Shown here in pieces: positions 1 through 7,313 of a DNA stretch of 7,313 nucleotides. How positions within the stretch are numbered: position 1 is the first letter of the stretch; every line of letters starts with the position of its first letter. The DNA is from Deltaproteobacteria bacterium (GTDB lineage Bacteria > Desulfobacterota > B13-G15), in NCBI GenBank assembly GCA_003646705.1, contig QMLK01000043.1, positions 1-7,313 of the forward strand, written 5' to 3'. A program made the position numbers and the translations under genes. The notes beneath the pieces were generated by a model. That model saw only the letters and a program-made list of their open reading frames with translations, was not told the DNA's origin and ran no database searches.

Positions 1-846
1 CGCTCCATCAAGACGCTGGACCCCCGCAACTTCACAGTGATAGCGGTGGTGGATGCCCAACCCCCCTCCACCCATATCCCCCTCTCGCCCAACCTCACCC
101 CCACCATCGTCATCGACCACCACCCGGTGGGGAAGCGCTCCTTCCTGAAGAGGATACCTTACGTGGACATAAGGGCCGAGCTGGGCAGCACCTCCACCAT
201 CCTGGCCGAGTACCTCTTGGAGGCGGGGGTGGAGATCACCCCCTTGGTGGCCACGGCCCTCTTTTACGGCATAAAGTCCGACACCAGGGACTTGGGGCGC
301 AACGCCAGCCCTGAGGACGTCAAGGTCTCCAACGCCCTCTACCAGAGGATCTCCGTGAAGGTCCTCTCCGACATAGAGAACCCCAGGCTCCCCAGGGAGT
401 ACTTCCGCATCTTGAAGGAGGCCATCCAAGGGGCCCTCTGCTTCCCCCCGGGGCTGCTCATCAGCGACTTGGGGAGCCTCGGCTACATCGACATGATCCC
501 GGTGGTGGCGGACCTGCTGTTGAGGGCCGAGGGCATAAGGTGGGTCCTGTCCCTCGGGGAGTGGAAGGGGACGGTCTTCTTCAGCCTCCGCACCACCGAC
601 GGGAGGCGCCGCAACGCCGAGAAGCTGGCCAAACGCCTCGTCAGAGGGGTCCCTGGAGGGGGGGCAGGAGGCCATGAGACCATGGCAGGGGGCAAGGTGG
701 ACCTCCCATCGGCCCAGGCCGGGGAGGGGGTCCGCCAGAGGATAAAGCAGCGCTTCTTGAAGGAATTGGGGTCCTCTTGGGAGAAGGGGACCCTCTTCGT
801 AGGAGGAGACAATGGAGCTAAGAACCGTAAGGCTGGAGTTCCCTGA
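1..846 (+). CDS. DHH/DHHA1-family phosphoesterase, 5'-truncated by the window edge
   Basis: The frame is open from base 1 to the TGA at 844-846, giving 281 visible residues; the N-terminus lies outside the window. A GTG at position 37 is in frame but is internal, because family sequence continues upstream of it. Visible landmarks, counted from base 1, are a VVDAQP motif (about residues 16-21), the signature DHH triad (39-41), a metal-site aspartate in GIKSDTRD (D94), and a C-terminal GGAGGH...AGG glycine-rich motif (about 221-231) typical of DHHA1 substrate-binding domains. The first aspartate motif of the catalytic domain should lie upstream. Known DHH/DHHA1 proteins are Mn-dependent cytosolic phosphoesterases, such as NrnA, which acts on nanoRNA and pAp. 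The GIKSDTRDLGR and LPREYFR segments recall the deltaproteobacterial 'RecJ-like phosphoesterase' subgroup, whose substrate I cannot state. The gene overlaps the next one by 35 nt, suggesting translational coupling. Family is confident; exact substrate is not. Confidence 0.88.
   Translation, partial: RSIKTLDPRNFTVIAVVDAQPPSTHIPLSPNLTPTIVIDHHPVGKRSFLKRIPYVDIRAELGSTSTILAEYLLEAGVEITPLVATALFYGIKSDTRDLGRNASPEDVKVSNALYQRISVKVLSDIENPRLPREYFRILKEAIQGALCFPPGLLISDLGSLGYIDMIPVVADLLLRAEGIRWVLSLGEWKGTVFFSLRTTDGRRRNAEKLAKRLVRGVPGGGAGGHETMAGGKVDLPSAQAGEGVRQRIKQRFLKELGSSWEKGTLFVGGDNGAKNRKAGVP
801..808 (+). promoter_or_regulatory. Shine-Dalgarno site of the adenosine-specific kinase gene
   Basis: AGGAGGAG lies three bases before the ATG at 812, inside the coding sequence of the upstream phosphoesterase. 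It is a strong anti-SD match and supports 812 as the true start, even though this makes the two genes overlap by 35 nt. Confidence 0.75.
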
Positions 847-1294
847 GGGCTGCAACATCGTCCTAGGCCAAAGCCATTTCATAAAGACGGTGGAGGACCT
901 CTACGAGGTCATGGTGACGGGGGCCCCGGGGGTGAAGTTCGGCATCGCCTTCTGCGAGGCATCGGGACACCGCCTGATCCGCTCCGAGGGGAACGCCCCC
1001 GAACTGCTGGAGGTGGCCCGCACGAACGCCGAGAGGATCGCCGCAGGCCACACCTTCATCATCGTCATGAAGGAGGCCTACCCCATCAACGTGCTCAACG
1101 CCGTGAAGGCCTGCCCTGAGGTCTGCAGGATCTTCTGCGCCACCGCCAACCCCGTAGAGGTGATCGTGGCCGAGACCGAACAGGGCCGTGGAGTGCTCGG
1201 GGTGATCGACGGCTACCCTCCCCTGGGCAGGGAGGACCAGGAAGGGGTGAGGTGGCGCAAGGACCTGCTGAGGAAGCTGGGCTACAAGCTATGA
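812..1294 (+). CDS. Adenosine-specific kinase family protein (PF04008, formerly DUF355)
   Basis: This complete gene encodes 160 residues, close to the usual length of the family. Recognisable conserved blocks are [10 protein letters not shown] (about residues 43-52), AYPINVLNA (89-97), [14 protein letters not shown] (104-117) and the [14 protein letters not shown] stretch (121-134), ending in RKLGYKL. The family is common in archaea and scattered in anaerobic or thermophilic bacteria. The name 'adenosine-specific kinase' rests on structural work with an archaeal member; the physiological reaction is poorly established, so phosphorylation of adenosine should be treated as provisional. No signal peptide or membrane segment is seen, so a cytosolic location is expected. 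The ATG start is supported by AGGAGGAG just upstream and by the N-terminal alignment I remember for the family. The gene overlaps the phosphoesterase gene upstream by 35 nt in another frame, and its TGA interleaves with the rplQ stop on the opposite strand. Confidence 0.9.
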   Translation: MELRTVRLEFPEGCNIVLGQSHFIKTVEDLYEVMVTGAPGVKFGIAFCEASGHRLIRSEGNAPELLEVARTNAERIAAGHTFIIVMKEAYPINVLNAVKACPEVCRIFCATANPVEVIVAETEQGRGVLGVIDGYPPLGREDQEGVRWRKDLLRKLGYKL

Positions 1295-1669
1295 ACCCTT
1301 GGAGGCCTCCTTCTCGGTGGGGACCAACTCTATGACAGACATGGGGGCCCCATCCCCCTTGCGGAAGCCCGTCCTGAAGAGGTGGGTATAACCGCCCTCT
1401 CTGTCTCGAAAGCGGGGGGCGATCTTATCGAAGAGCTTCCTCACTATGGCCTTGTCGTTTATGTACTTCAAGGCCTCTCGCCTCGCGGCCAGATCGCCCC
1501 TCTTGCCCAGGGTGATGAGACGCTCGGCAAAGGGCCTCAGCTCCTTCGCCTTGGCGAGGGTAGTCTCTATCCTCTCGTGCCTGAAGAACTCCGTCACCAT
1601 GTTCCTCAGCATCATGGCGCGGTGGCTCGAGGTCCGGTTGAGCTTCCTGTGGGCCTTCCTATGTCTCAT
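1289..1669 (-). CDS. rplQ: 50S ribosomal protein L17 (bL17)
   Basis: The gene encodes 126 residues, within the usual 115-130 range for the bacterial large-subunit protein L17. The N-terminus [17 protein letters not shown], followed by ALxxNMV-like sequence (here [18 protein letters not shown]) and [19 protein letters not shown], is diagnostic. The C-terminal part contains the [18 protein letters not shown] motif. L17 binds 23S rRNA near the exit-tunnel region. The ATG overlaps the end of rpoA by 11 nt, and GAGGAGG at 1679-1685 provides the ribosome binding site with a 9-nt spacer. It is the last gene of the alpha-operon part of the cluster, as in most bacteria. It ends in TAG, sharing bases with the TGA of the convergent kinase-family gene, so any transcription terminator must lie within or antisense to that neighbour. 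Confidence 0.98.
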   Translation of the reverse strand: MRHRKAHRKLNRTSSHRAMMLRNMVTEFFRHERIETTLAKAKELRPFAERLITLGKRGDLAARREALKYINDKAIVRKLFDKIAPRFRDREGGYTHLFRTGFRKGDGAPMSVIELVPTEKEASKGS

Positions 1670-2705
1670 CTGGGACCACCTCCTCGGCCTTCTCGTCGGG
1701 GGGCGTGAAGTTCCCCACGTTCATCCCCAGGCTTAAGCCCATGTTGGCCAGGACCTCCTTTATCTCGTTCAGGGACTTGCGACCGAAGTTCTTGGTCTGA
1801 AGGATCTCCTGCTCGGTCTTCTGCACCAGCTCGCCGATGTAGCGGATGTTGGCATTCTTCAGGCAGTTGGCCGACCTCACCGAGAGCTCCAGTTCGTCCA
1901 CCGTCTTCATCAACTTCTCCTGCAACTCCTCGTCGTTCATCCCCTCATCGCCCTCTTCCTCCTCGTCCTCTCCACCCTGTTCTTCCTCGAAGTTGATGAA
2001 GACGTTCAGTTGCTCCTTCAGGATCTTGGCCGCCAAGCCCACGGCGTCCTCAGGCCTTATGGTGCCGTCGGTCCAGACCTCGAGGATCAGGCGGTCGTAA
2101 TCGGTGATGTGTCCCACCCTGGCGTTGGTCACGGTGTAGTTCACCTTCCTCACGGGGGTGAAGATGGAATCGATGGGGATGGTCCCGATGGGCATGTCCT
2201 CTTCCTTGTTCCTCTCCGAGGGCACGTAGCCCTTGCCCATCTTCACCGTCATCTCCATCTTGAGAGAGCCGCCCTTTTCCAGGGTCGCTATGTGGTGATC
2301 CGGGTTCACCACCTCTACGTCGGGGCCACACTCGATGTCCCCGGCCTTTACCTCCCCCTCCCCTTCGGCATCAATCCTCACCACCTTGGGGCCAGGGCTG
2401 TGGAGCCTGAACCTCACCCCCTTCAGGTTCAGGATGATCTCGGCCACGTCCTCCTTCACCCCCGGCAGGGTGGAGTACTCGTGAAGACACCCCTCTATCC
2501 TCACAGAGGTAATGGCCGCCCCCTGGATGGAGGACAGCAGCACCCGGCGCAGCGAGTTGCCCAGGGTGAGGCCGAAGCCCCGCTCCAGGGGCTCCACTAT
2601 GAACCTCCCGTAGGTCTCTGTGGAGACCTCCTCGTCGATCTCCATCCCCTTGGGACGGATGAGCTCCTTCCAATTCCTCTCGAGCAATTTGAAATCCCTC
2701 TCCAT
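1659..2705 (-). CDS. rpoA: DNA-directed RNA polymerase subunit alpha
   Basis: The alpha subunit nucleates RNA polymerase assembly and contacts UP elements and activators. From the ATG at 2705 the protein has 348 residues. The N-terminal dimerisation domain spans about 1-237 and includes [21 protein letters not shown] (39-59). A strongly acidic linker (240-260, 14 of 21 residues Asp or Glu) leads to a C-terminal domain at about 266-326. There R277, N280, C281, G308, K310 and S311 match the E. coli DNA-contacting residues R265, N268, C269, G296, K298 and S299, so UP-element recognition should be intact. A 22-residue tail follows. A GTG at 2720 would add five residues, but it has no SD, whereas AAGGGG at 2712-2717 sits 6 nt before the ATG; I therefore chose the ATG. 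The gene follows rpsD after 24 nt and overlaps rplQ by 11 nt, as expected for an alpha operon. Confidence 0.97.
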   Translation of the reverse strand: MERDFKLLERNWKELIRPKGMEIDEEVSTETYGRFIVEPLERGFGLTLGNSLRRVLLSSIQGAAITSVRIEGCLHEYSTLPGVKEDVAEIILNLKGVRFRLHSPGPKVVRIDAEGEGEVKAGDIECGPDVEVVNPDHHIATLEKGGSLKMEMTVKMGKGYVPSERNKEEDMPIGTIPIDSIFTPVRKVNYTVTNARVGHITDYDRLILEVWTDGTIRPEDAVGLAAKILKEQLNVFINFEEEQGGEDEEEEGDEGMNDEELQEKLMKTVDELELSVRSANCLKNANIRYIGELVQKTEQEILQTKNFGRKSLNEIKEVLANMGLSLGMNVGNFTPPDEKAEEVVPDET

Positions 2706-2711
2706 CTCCCG

Positions 2712-2717
2712 CCCCTT
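2712..2717 (-). promoter_or_regulatory. Shine-Dalgarno site deciding the rpoA start
   Basis: Read on the minus strand, AAGGGG is followed by six bases and the ATG at 2705. The competing in-frame GTG at 2720 lies upstream of this motif and has no SD of its own, so the ATG is preferred. Confidence 0.6.
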
Positions 2718-2729
2718 CACCGAAGATGC

Positions 2730-3362
2730 TTACTTCGAGTAGAGCTCGACGATGAGCTGCTCTTGGATCGGCGGTGTGGTGAGCTCCTCCCTGTTGGGCA
2801 TGGCCTTCACCACCCCGCGGAAACGGTCCTTGTCAAGCTCGAGCCAAGAAGGGACCCCACGCCTCGCCACCGCCTCCAAGGCAGCCTTTACCCTGTCCAT
2901 CTCCCTGCTCTTGTCCTTCACCTCGACCACGTCCCCCACCCTCACCAAGTAGGAGGGGATGTCGACCATCCGGCCATTGACCAGGATGTGGCCGTGGTTG
3001 ACGAGCTGCCTCGCCTCCCGACGGCTCGAGGCGAAACCGAGCCGGTAGACCACATTGTCCAGCCTCCGCTCCAGCAGCGTCAGGAGGTTCACACCGGTGA
3101 TCCCCTTTTGCCTGTCGGCCATCTCGAAGTACTTGCGGAATTGCTGCTCTGAGATCCCGTAGATACGCCTGACCTTCTGCTTCTCCCGCAGCCTGATCCC
3201 GTAGTCCGAGAACTTGATCCTGGCGTGGGGGCCATGCTGTCCCGGAGGATAGGGACGACGTTCAAAGGCGCACTTGTCGGTGTAACACCTCTCGCCTTTG
3301 AGGAAGAGCTTTATCCCCTCACGCCTGCAGAACCTACAAACTGGACCTGTATATCTGCCCAT
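2730..3362 (-). CDS. rpsD: 30S ribosomal protein S4 (uS4), zinc-binding form
   Basis: S4 is a primary 16S rRNA binding protein that starts small-subunit assembly; in E. coli it also represses the alpha operon. The 210 residues fit the usual 200-210 length. The N-terminal domain keeps four cysteines, C9, C12, C26 and C31 (CX2C-X13-CX4C), so this is the zinc-binding variant rather than the cysteine-free one. The S4 RNA-binding fold lies at about 95-155, with [20 protein letters not shown] and [19 protein letters not shown] recognisable in it. The ATG is three bases after the rpsK TAA, with the purine-rich SD AGGAGGAGGG at 3371-3380 inside the end of rpsK. Its place between rpsK and rpoA is the standard alpha-operon order. 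I see no S4-binding leader in the window. Confidence 0.98.
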   Translation of the reverse strand: MGRYTGPVCRFCRREGIKLFLKGERCYTDKCAFERRPYPPGQHGPHARIKFSDYGIRLREKQKVRRIYGISEQQFRKYFEMADRQKGITGVNLLTLLERRLDNVVYRLGFASSRREARQLVNHGHILVNGRMVDIPSYLVRVGDVVEVKDKSREMDRVKAALEAVARRGVPSWLELDKDRFRGVVKAMPNREELTTPPIQEQLIVELYSK

Positions 3363-3365
3363 CCC

Positions 3366-3758
3366 TTAGACCCTCCTCCTCTTGGGCGGACGACACCCAT
3401 CGTGGGGTATGGGGGTCACGTCCCGGACACTCTTGATCCTCAGACCCGCGGCCTGAAGGGCCCTTAGGGCCGCCTCACGGCCCGCCCCAGGGCCCTTTAC
3501 GTACACGTCCACCGCCTTCATCCCCAGGTCCATGGCCTTGCGGGCTGCGGCCTCAGCGGCCACCTGGGCCGCAAAGGGCGTCCCCTTTCGGGAGCCCTTG
3601 AAGCCCTGGGTGCCGGCACTGGCCCAAGTGAGGGTATTGCCCTCGTGGTCGGTGATGGTGACGATGGTGTTGTTGAAGGTCGCCTGGATGTGGACGATTC
3701 CCTCAGGGACGCTCTTTTTGACCTTCCTCCTCGTTCCCCCTGAACGACGCCTCGCCAT
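3366..3758 (-). CDS. rpsK: 30S ribosomal protein S11 (uS11)
   Basis: S11 sits on the platform of the small subunit and contacts the mRNA exit region. The 130-residue length is typical. Diagnostic segments are [55 protein letters not shown] and the C-terminal CRPPKRRRV. At the conserved C-terminal loop the gene encodes Asp-Gly (D120-G121, in PHDGCR), where many bacteria encode Asn-Gly; in E. coli the equivalent Asn119 is converted to isoaspartate. The ATG follows the rpsM stop after one base, and GAGGAGG at 3763-3769 overlaps the end of rpsM, so translation of the pair is probably coupled. It ends in TAA, followed closely by rpsD. Confidence 0.98.
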   Translation of the reverse strand: MARRRSGGTRRKVKKSVPEGIVHIQATFNNTIVTITDHEGNTLTWASAGTQGFKGSRKGTPFAAQVAAEAAARKAMDLGMKAVDVYVKGPGAGREAALRALQAAGLRIKSVRDVTPIPHDGCRPPKRRRV

Positions 3759-3759
3759 C

Positions 3760-4128
3760 TTACCTCCTCTTCTTTATCAGGGCCCCCCGCGGTCCCTTAC
3801 GAGTACGGGCGTTGCTCCGGGTCCTCTGACCCCTGACGGGCAGGCCCCTACGGTGACGGAGCCCTCGGTAACATCCGATCTCCATCAACCGCTTGATGTT
3901 CATCGCCACCTCTTTCCGCAGCTCCCCTTCCACCTTGTACTTGCGATCGATGATCTCGCGGATCCTGGCCACCTCCTCCTCGGTGAGCTCCCCTGCCCGC
4001 TTGTTCCAATCGATGCCCGCCTCGGTCAGGATCTTCTGGGAGGAGGTCCTCCCTATCCCGTAGATGTAGGTGAGGGCGATCTCTATCCTCTTGTTCTTCG
4101 GTATGTCTACACCGGCAATCCGCGGCAT
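3760..4128 (-). CDS. rpsM: 30S ribosomal protein S13 (uS13)
   Basis: S13 lies in the head of the small subunit and contacts the P-site tRNA and bridges to the large subunit. The 122 residues match the usual length. The start [19 protein letters not shown], the YGIGRTSS helix-turn segment (about residues 23-30), the [22 protein letters not shown] core and the basic tail [15 protein letters not shown] are all standard. The ATG is only 4 nt after the rpmJ stop. The likely SD is AGGGG at 4136-4140 with a 7-nt spacer running across the rpmJ TAG. In E. coli this gene carries the S4-binding pseudoknot leader, but here there is no intergenic space for one directly before rpsM. Confidence 0.98.
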   Translation of the reverse strand: MPRIAGVDIPKNKRIEIALTYIYGIGRTSSQKILTEAGIDWNKRAGELTEEEVARIREIIDRKYKVEGELRKEVAMNIKRLMEIGCYRGLRHRRGLPVRGQRTRSNARTRKGPRGALIKKRR

Positions 4129-4132
4129 CTTC

Positions 4133-4246
4133 CTACCCCTGTCTCTGTTTGTGCTTGGGGTTGACGCAGATCACCCTGATGACGCCCTTTCGCTTTATGA
4201 TCTTGCACTTGTCGCAGATCTTCTTCACCGACGCCCTGACCTTCAT
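4133..4246 (-). CDS. rpmJ: 50S ribosomal protein L36 (bL36), zinc-binding form
   Basis: This is a very short gene of 37 residues between infA and rpsM, starting [18 protein letters not shown] and ending PKHKQRQG before TAG. L36 is the smallest bacterial large-subunit protein and stabilises 23S rRNA folding near the GTPase-associated region. C11, C14, C27 and H32 form the zinc site of the metal-binding variant. The start is supported by TAGGAGG (4252-4258) with a 5-nt spacer; the TAG of that motif is also the infA stop codon, so the two genes are probably translationally coupled. The order infA-rpmJ-rpsM is the ordinary bacterial one. Confidence 0.97.
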   Translation of the reverse strand: MKVRASVKKICDKCKIIKRKGVIRVICVNPKHKQRQG

Positions 4247-4251
4247 CTCCG

Positions 4252-4258
4252 CCTCCTA
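4252..4258 (-). promoter_or_regulatory. Shine-Dalgarno site of rpmJ fused with the infA stop codon
   Basis: TAGGAGG on the minus strand contains both the TAG terminating infA and the AGGAGG ribosome binding site of rpmJ, whose ATG lies five bases further on. A ribosome ending infA would be sitting on this site, which favours coupled initiation. Confidence 0.7.
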
Positions 4259-4468
4259 TTTCTTGCGATAGACGATCCGGCCCCTGGTCGGATCGTAGGG
4301 AGATAGCTCCAGCTTCACCTTGTCCCCGGGCAGGATCTTTATGTAGTGCATCCTCATCTTGCCGGAGACGTGGGCCAGTACCTTATGGCCGTTGGGCAGC
4401 TCCACACGGAACATGGCGTTGGGCAGAACTTCGGTAACTGTGCCCTCTACCTCCAGTCCCCTCGGCAT
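4256..4468 (-). CDS. infA: Translation initiation factor IF-1
   Basis: IF-1 binds the 30S A site with IF-2 and IF-3 during initiation. The protein is a single OB-fold of 70 residues, about two shorter than the common 72. The signature runs through [45 protein letters not shown] (about residues 7-51) and ends [15 protein letters not shown]. The short N-terminus MPRGLEVEG lacks the KED-type stretch seen in many homologues, but it cannot be extended: the adk TAA lies in the same frame two codons upstream. The spacing to adk is 3 nt, and the SD is probably AAGGG at 4476-4480. In many bacteria map (methionine aminopeptidase) lies between adk and infA; here there is no room for it. Confidence 0.97.
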   Translation of the reverse strand: MPRGLEVEGTVTEVLPNAMFRVELPNGHKVLAHVSGKMRMHYIKILPGDKVKLELSPYDPTRGRIVYRKK

Positions 4469-4471
4469 AAC

Positions 4472-5125
<654 letters not shown>

Positions 5126-5133
5126 TCACCTCC
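5126..5133 (-). promoter_or_regulatory. Shine-Dalgarno site of adk, next to the secY stop
   Basis: GGAGGTGA on the minus strand is an eight-base match to the 16S rRNA 3' end and directly follows the secY TGA (5134-5136). Its GGAGG core is 6 nt from the ATG at 5122 but only 3 nt from the GTG at 5125, which favours the ATG as the adk start. Confidence 0.75.
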
Positions 5134-6438
5134 TCAGCGTCTCCTCCCCCTCATCCTCATCCCCTTGACCAAGCCCTCGTATTGTCTGGTCAGCAGATGG
5201 GCCTCGATCTGCTGAACCGTGTCCAGGGCCACCCCCACCACGATCAGCAGCGCCGTCCCACCGAAGTAGAAGGGGACGTGGAACTCGGCGATGAGGAAGG
5301 AGGGCAAGACACAAACCGCCGACACGTAGAGGGCTCCCACTAGGGTGATCCGCGTGAGCACTCGATCTATGTACTCGGAGGTCGGCCTCCCCGGCCTTAT
5401 GCCGGGGATGAACCCCCCGTATTTCTTCATGTTGTCGGCCACATCCACCGGATTGAAGACCACGGCCGTGTAAAAGTAGCAGAAGAAGATGATGAAGCCG
5501 ACGTAGAGCAGGTTGTAGATGAGGCCCACAGGGGTGAGGATCCGCTTCACCGCCTCCATCCAGGGGTGGTTGATGAAGTTGGCCACCGTGGCGGGGAACA
5601 TCAGGATGGAGGAGGCGAAGATGGGGGGGATGACGCCTGAGGTGTTGAGCTTCAGCGGCAGATGGGCGCTCTGCCCCCCGTAGACCCGCCGGCCCACGAT
5701 CCTCTTGGCGTACTGAATGGGGATCCTCCGCTGGGAGGTCTCCATGAAGATGATGAAGGCCACCACCGCCACCATCAGCACCACCAGGAAGAGGCTGAAG
5801 AAGAGGTTTATCTCCCCGGCCCTCATCAGGCGGAAGGTGTTCATGGCAGCCTGGGGCATGTTGGCCACGATCCCCGCGAAGATGATGAGCGATATGCCGT
5901 TGCCGATTCCCCGTTCGGTTATCTGTTCCCCGAGCCACATCAGGAAGGTGGTGCCCGCAGCGAGGGTGATCATGGTGGTCAGGCGGAACCCCCATCCCGG
6001 GTGCAGCACTATCATCTCCCCTGCAGCCCCCCTCATCCCCTCCAGACCTATGGCGATCCCGAAGCCCTGGATGAAGCAGAGCAGCACCGTCCCGTAGCGG
6101 GTGTACTGGTTGATCTTCCGACGGCCGAGCTCTCCCTCCTTCTGGAGACGCTCGAGGTGGGGCACCACCACGGTCAGGAGCTGAAGGATGATGGCGGCGC
6201 TGATGTAGGGCATGATCCCCAGGGCGAAGACGCTGAAGCGCTTCATCGCGCCACCGGCGAACATATTGAAGAAGCCGAGGATGCCGCCCGCCTGCTGGAA
6301 GAAGGAGGCGAGGGCCTCCCTGTCGATGCCCGGGGTGGGGATGTAACAGCCCACCCGGTAGACCGCCAGCAGGGCCAGCGTCACCAGGATCCGCTTCCTC
6401 AGCTCGGGGATCTTGAAGATGTTGCCGAAGGCGTTCAT
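5134..6438 (-). CDS. secY: Preprotein translocase channel subunit SecY
   Basis: SecY forms the protein-conducting channel of the SecYEG translocon in the inner membrane. The 434 residues fit the family and show ten hydrophobic segments, at about 17-37, 70-92, 113-132, 149-169, 180-198, 209-232, 265-287, 307-328, 364-385 and 390-408. Between the first two is the plug region (about 55-67, [13 protein letters not shown]). [18 protein letters not shown] (173-190) and the cytosolic loop [22 protein letters not shown] (342-363), which contacts SecA and the ribosome, are well conserved. The basic tail MRMRGRRR is usual. The ATG shares one base with the rplO TGA (TGATG), and no strong SD stands at normal distance, so SecY is probably made by termination-reinitiation after L15. 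The order rplO-secY-adk is classical. Confidence 0.98.
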   Translation of the reverse strand: MNAFGNIFKIPELRKRILVTLALLAVYRVGCYIPTPGIDREALASFFQQAGGILGFFNMFAGGAMKRFSVFALGIMPYISAAIILQLLTVVVPHLERLQKEGELGRRKINQYTRYGTVLLCFIQGFGIAIGLEGMRGAAGEMIVLHPGWGFRLTTMITLAAGTTFLMWLGEQITERGIGNGISLIIFAGIVANMPQAAMNTFRLMRAGEINLFFSLFLVVLMVAVVAFIIFMETSQRRIPIQYAKRIVGRRVYGGQSAHLPLKLNTSGVIPPIFASSILMFPATVANFINHPWMEAVKRILTPVGLIYNLLYVGFIIFFCYFYTAVVFNPVDVADNMKKYGGFIPGIRPGRPTSEYIDRVLTRITLVGALYVSAVCVLPSFLIAEFHVPFYFGGTALLIVVGVALDTVQQIEAHLLTRQYEGLVKGMRMRGRRR

Positions 6439-6878
6439 CAGGAGAGGATCTCCACGGTGCCGCCGGCGGCCTCGATCTTCTCCGCGGCCGTGCGGGAGAA
6501 CTTGTGGGCCTTGACGGTGAGGGAGACCTTGAGGTCCCCATCCCCGAGGACCTTCACGCCGTCGTAGGCCCCCTTCACCAGGCCAGCCTCCCGAAGGGCT
6601 TGGACGTCCACCACGCTGCCTGAGGGGAAGCGGTTGAGGTCCCGCACGTTCACGATGGCGTACTCCTTCCGGAAGGGGTTACGGAAACCGCGCTTGGGCA
6701 GCCTTCGATGGAGCGGCATCTGGCCGCCCTCGAAGCCCTTGGGAATATCGGGGCTCGTGCGGGACTTCTGCCCCTTGGTGCCCCTACAAGCCGTCTTTCC
6801 ATGCCCCGATCCCGGGCCGCGGCCCACACGCTTGGGTCGATGGACCGTCCCCGCAGGGGGTGAGAGTCTATCGAGCAT
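6438..6878 (-). CDS. rplO: 50S ribosomal protein L15 (uL15)
   Basis: L15 is a late-assembly large-subunit protein with a long, extended, basic N-terminal arm threading into 23S rRNA. The 146 residues are typical. The N-terminus, LSPPAG followed by [25 protein letters not shown] (about residues 16-40), is diagnostic. [17 protein letters not shown] and the globular C-terminal part ending GGTVEILS follow. The start overlaps the rpmD end by 11 nt; it is supported by GGAGG at 6882-6886, a short 3-nt spacer, and by the N-terminal match to the family. At its other end TGATG joins it to secY. Confidence 0.98.
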   Translation of the reverse strand: MLDRLSPPAGTVHRPKRVGRGPGSGHGKTACRGTKGQKSRTSPDIPKGFEGGQMPLHRRLPKRGFRNPFRKEYAIVNVRDLNRFPSGSVVDVQALREAGLVKGAYDGVKVLGDGDLKVSLTVKAHKFSRTAAEKIEAAGGTVEILS

Positions 6879-7062
6879 CGTCCTCCAGCACCTCCACCAG
6901 GTGGGCCACCTTCCTTATCATACCCCTTATCTCAGGGGTGTCCTTGAGGGTGACCACCTTCTGCATCTTGGTGAGCCCCATCCCCCGGAGGACCCTCCTC
7001 TGTTTCTCAGGCCTCCCGATGGGGCTCCTCACCAACTTCACCTTCAGGTACCCTTCGGCCAT
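6868..7062 (-). CDS. rpmD: 50S ribosomal protein L30 (uL30)
   Basis: The gene encodes 64 residues, the short bacterial form of L30. The start leads into [28 protein letters not shown] (about residues 6-33), with the typical VRSPIG and LRGLGL-like motifs, then [13 protein letters not shown] near the C-terminus. L30 is a small peripheral protein of the large subunit. The ATG is two bases after the rpsE TAG, and the SD GAGGT at 7067-7071 overlaps that stop codon. The 3' end overlaps rplO by 11 nt. The position between rpsE and rplO is the standard spc-operon order. Confidence 0.96.
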   Translation of the reverse strand: MAEGYLKVKLVRSPIGRPEKQRRVLRGMGLTKMQKVVTLKDTPEIRGMIRKVAHLVEVLEDDAR

Positions 7063-7064
7063 GA

Positions 7065-7313
7065 CTACCTCATGAGCTCCTCTGGCCTCTTGCCGCGCCT
7101 CCTGGCCACCTCCTCGGGGGCCTTGAGGCTCAGCAGGCCTTGGAAGGTGGCCTTGATCAAGTTATGGGGGTTGTTGGACCCCAGGGACTTGGTCAACACG
7201 TCGTGGATGCCTGCCACCTCCATGATGGCCCGCACCACCGAACCGGCGATCACCCCCGTCCCCTCTGAGGCGGGCTTCAAGAGCACGCGGCTGGCCCCGA
7301 ACTCCCCTATCAC
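7065..7313 (-). CDS. rpsE: 30S ribosomal protein S5 (uS5), C-terminal part, cut by the window edge
   Basis: Only the last 82 residues are in the window; the frame continues beyond base 7313. The first visible codon, GTG at the edge, is an internal valine and not a start. [20 protein letters not shown] (about visible residues 5-24) and [22 protein letters not shown] are the S5 C-terminal domain, which has a ribosomal S5 domain-2 fold. The missing N-terminal part should carry the double-stranded RNA-binding domain. S5 is in the body of the small subunit near the mRNA entrance and is linked to decoding accuracy. The TAG stop overlaps the ribosome binding site of rpmD, two bases upstream of that gene's start. 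Confidence 0.97.
   Translation of the reverse strand: MIGEFGASRVLLKPASEGTGVIAGSVVRAIMEVAGIHDVLTKSLGSNNPHNLIKATFQGLLSLKAPEEVARRRGKRPEELMR

Noticed and set aside
37..39. GTG as the start of the phosphoesterase gene.
   Set aside because: The frame stays open to base 1, the first catalytic aspartate motif of DHH enzymes is missing downstream of it, and no SD precedes it, so the true start is outside the window.
1217..1235. A six-pair inverted repeat CCTCCC/GGGAGG with a 7-nt loop, downstream of rplQ on the minus strand, considered as a terminator.
   Set aside because: No U-tract follows on the minus strand, the stem lies inside the conserved kinase-family coding sequence, and short GC-rich inverted repeats are common in such DNA.
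1301..1353. Palindromes GGAGGCCTCC (1301-1310) and ATGGGG-G-CCCCAT (1341-1353) just beyond the plus-strand unit, considered as a terminator or operator.
   Set aside because: They have no usable loop, no T-tract follows, and both lie within rplQ codons, so chance in GC-rich sequence is the simplest reading.
2010..3152. A 380-codon plus-strand open frame antisense to rpoA and rpsD.
   Set aside because: The translation is low-complexity His/Pro/Leu-rich sequence with no family match and no convincing SD; it is the antisense shadow of two well-conserved genes.
5126..6541. A 471-codon open frame on the minus strand, shifted relative to secY and the end of rplO.
   Set aside because: It is rich in Pro, Arg, His and Gly as expected from an off-frame reading of GC-rich DNA, has no recognisable domain, and covers secY, whose identity is certain.
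5662..6567. A 301-codon plus-strand open frame antisense to secY and rplO.
   Set aside because: Its composition (His, Asp, Glu, Pro) mirrors the opposite-strand coding bias, and no motif or ribosome binding site supports it.
7311..7313. GTG at the window edge as the start of S5.
   Set aside because: It falls in the middle of the conserved S5 C-terminal domain; the N-terminal RNA-binding half must lie beyond the edge.

Overview
The window is a GC-rich bacterial chromosome segment, packed almost completely with genes. It carries the distal part of the classical S10-spc-alpha ribosomal protein cluster. The bacterial assignment is secure: bacterial-type SecY, IF-1, L17, L36 and an RNA polymerase alpha subunit with a DNA-binding C-terminal domain. 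The zinc-binding form of S4, the zinc-lid adenylate kinase, the DHH phosphoesterase subtype and the archaeal-like 'adenosine-specific kinase' together suggest a Desulfobacterota (deltaproteobacterial-grade) or related lineage. Frequent AGG and ATA codons hint at a thermophile. Both lineage and lifestyle are low-confidence inferences.

Layout. Positions 1-1294, plus strand: the 3' part of a DHH/DHHA1-family phosphoesterase gene (5' end outside the window), overlapped for 35 nt by a complete gene of the adenosine-specific kinase family (PF04008). Positions 1289-7313, minus strand, in transcription order from high to low coordinates: rpsE (3' part only), rpmD, rplO, secY, adk, infA, rpmJ, rpsM, rpsK, rpsD, rpoA, rplQ. 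All twelve point the same way. Junctions range from 11-nt overlaps to a 24-nt gap, so they almost certainly form one transcription unit. The two units meet tail to tail, with their stop codons interleaved in 6 bp. No stretch lacks a gene: the largest intergenic gap is 24 nt, between rpsD and the rpoA start chosen here. I see no RNA gene, mobile element, repeat array, promoter or convincing terminator.

How the genes work together. The minus-strand genes supply ribosomal proteins S5, L30, L15, L36, S13, S11, S4 and L17, initiation factor IF-1, the SecY membrane channel, adenylate kinase and the RNA polymerase alpha subunit: a growth-linked package for translation, secretion, adenylate balance and transcription. 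The plus-strand pair probably acts on nucleotides or short RNA (phosphoesterase) and an adenosine-type ligand (kinase family), but neither substrate can be read from sequence alone.

I found no undescribed system. The points worth a second look are small: the 35-nt overlap in the plus-strand pair, the convergent overlap that leaves no room for a terminator, the absence of map between adk and infA, stop codons fused with ribosome binding sites, a genome-encoded Asp-Gly at the S11 isoaspartate site, and the very acidic linker of RpoA.
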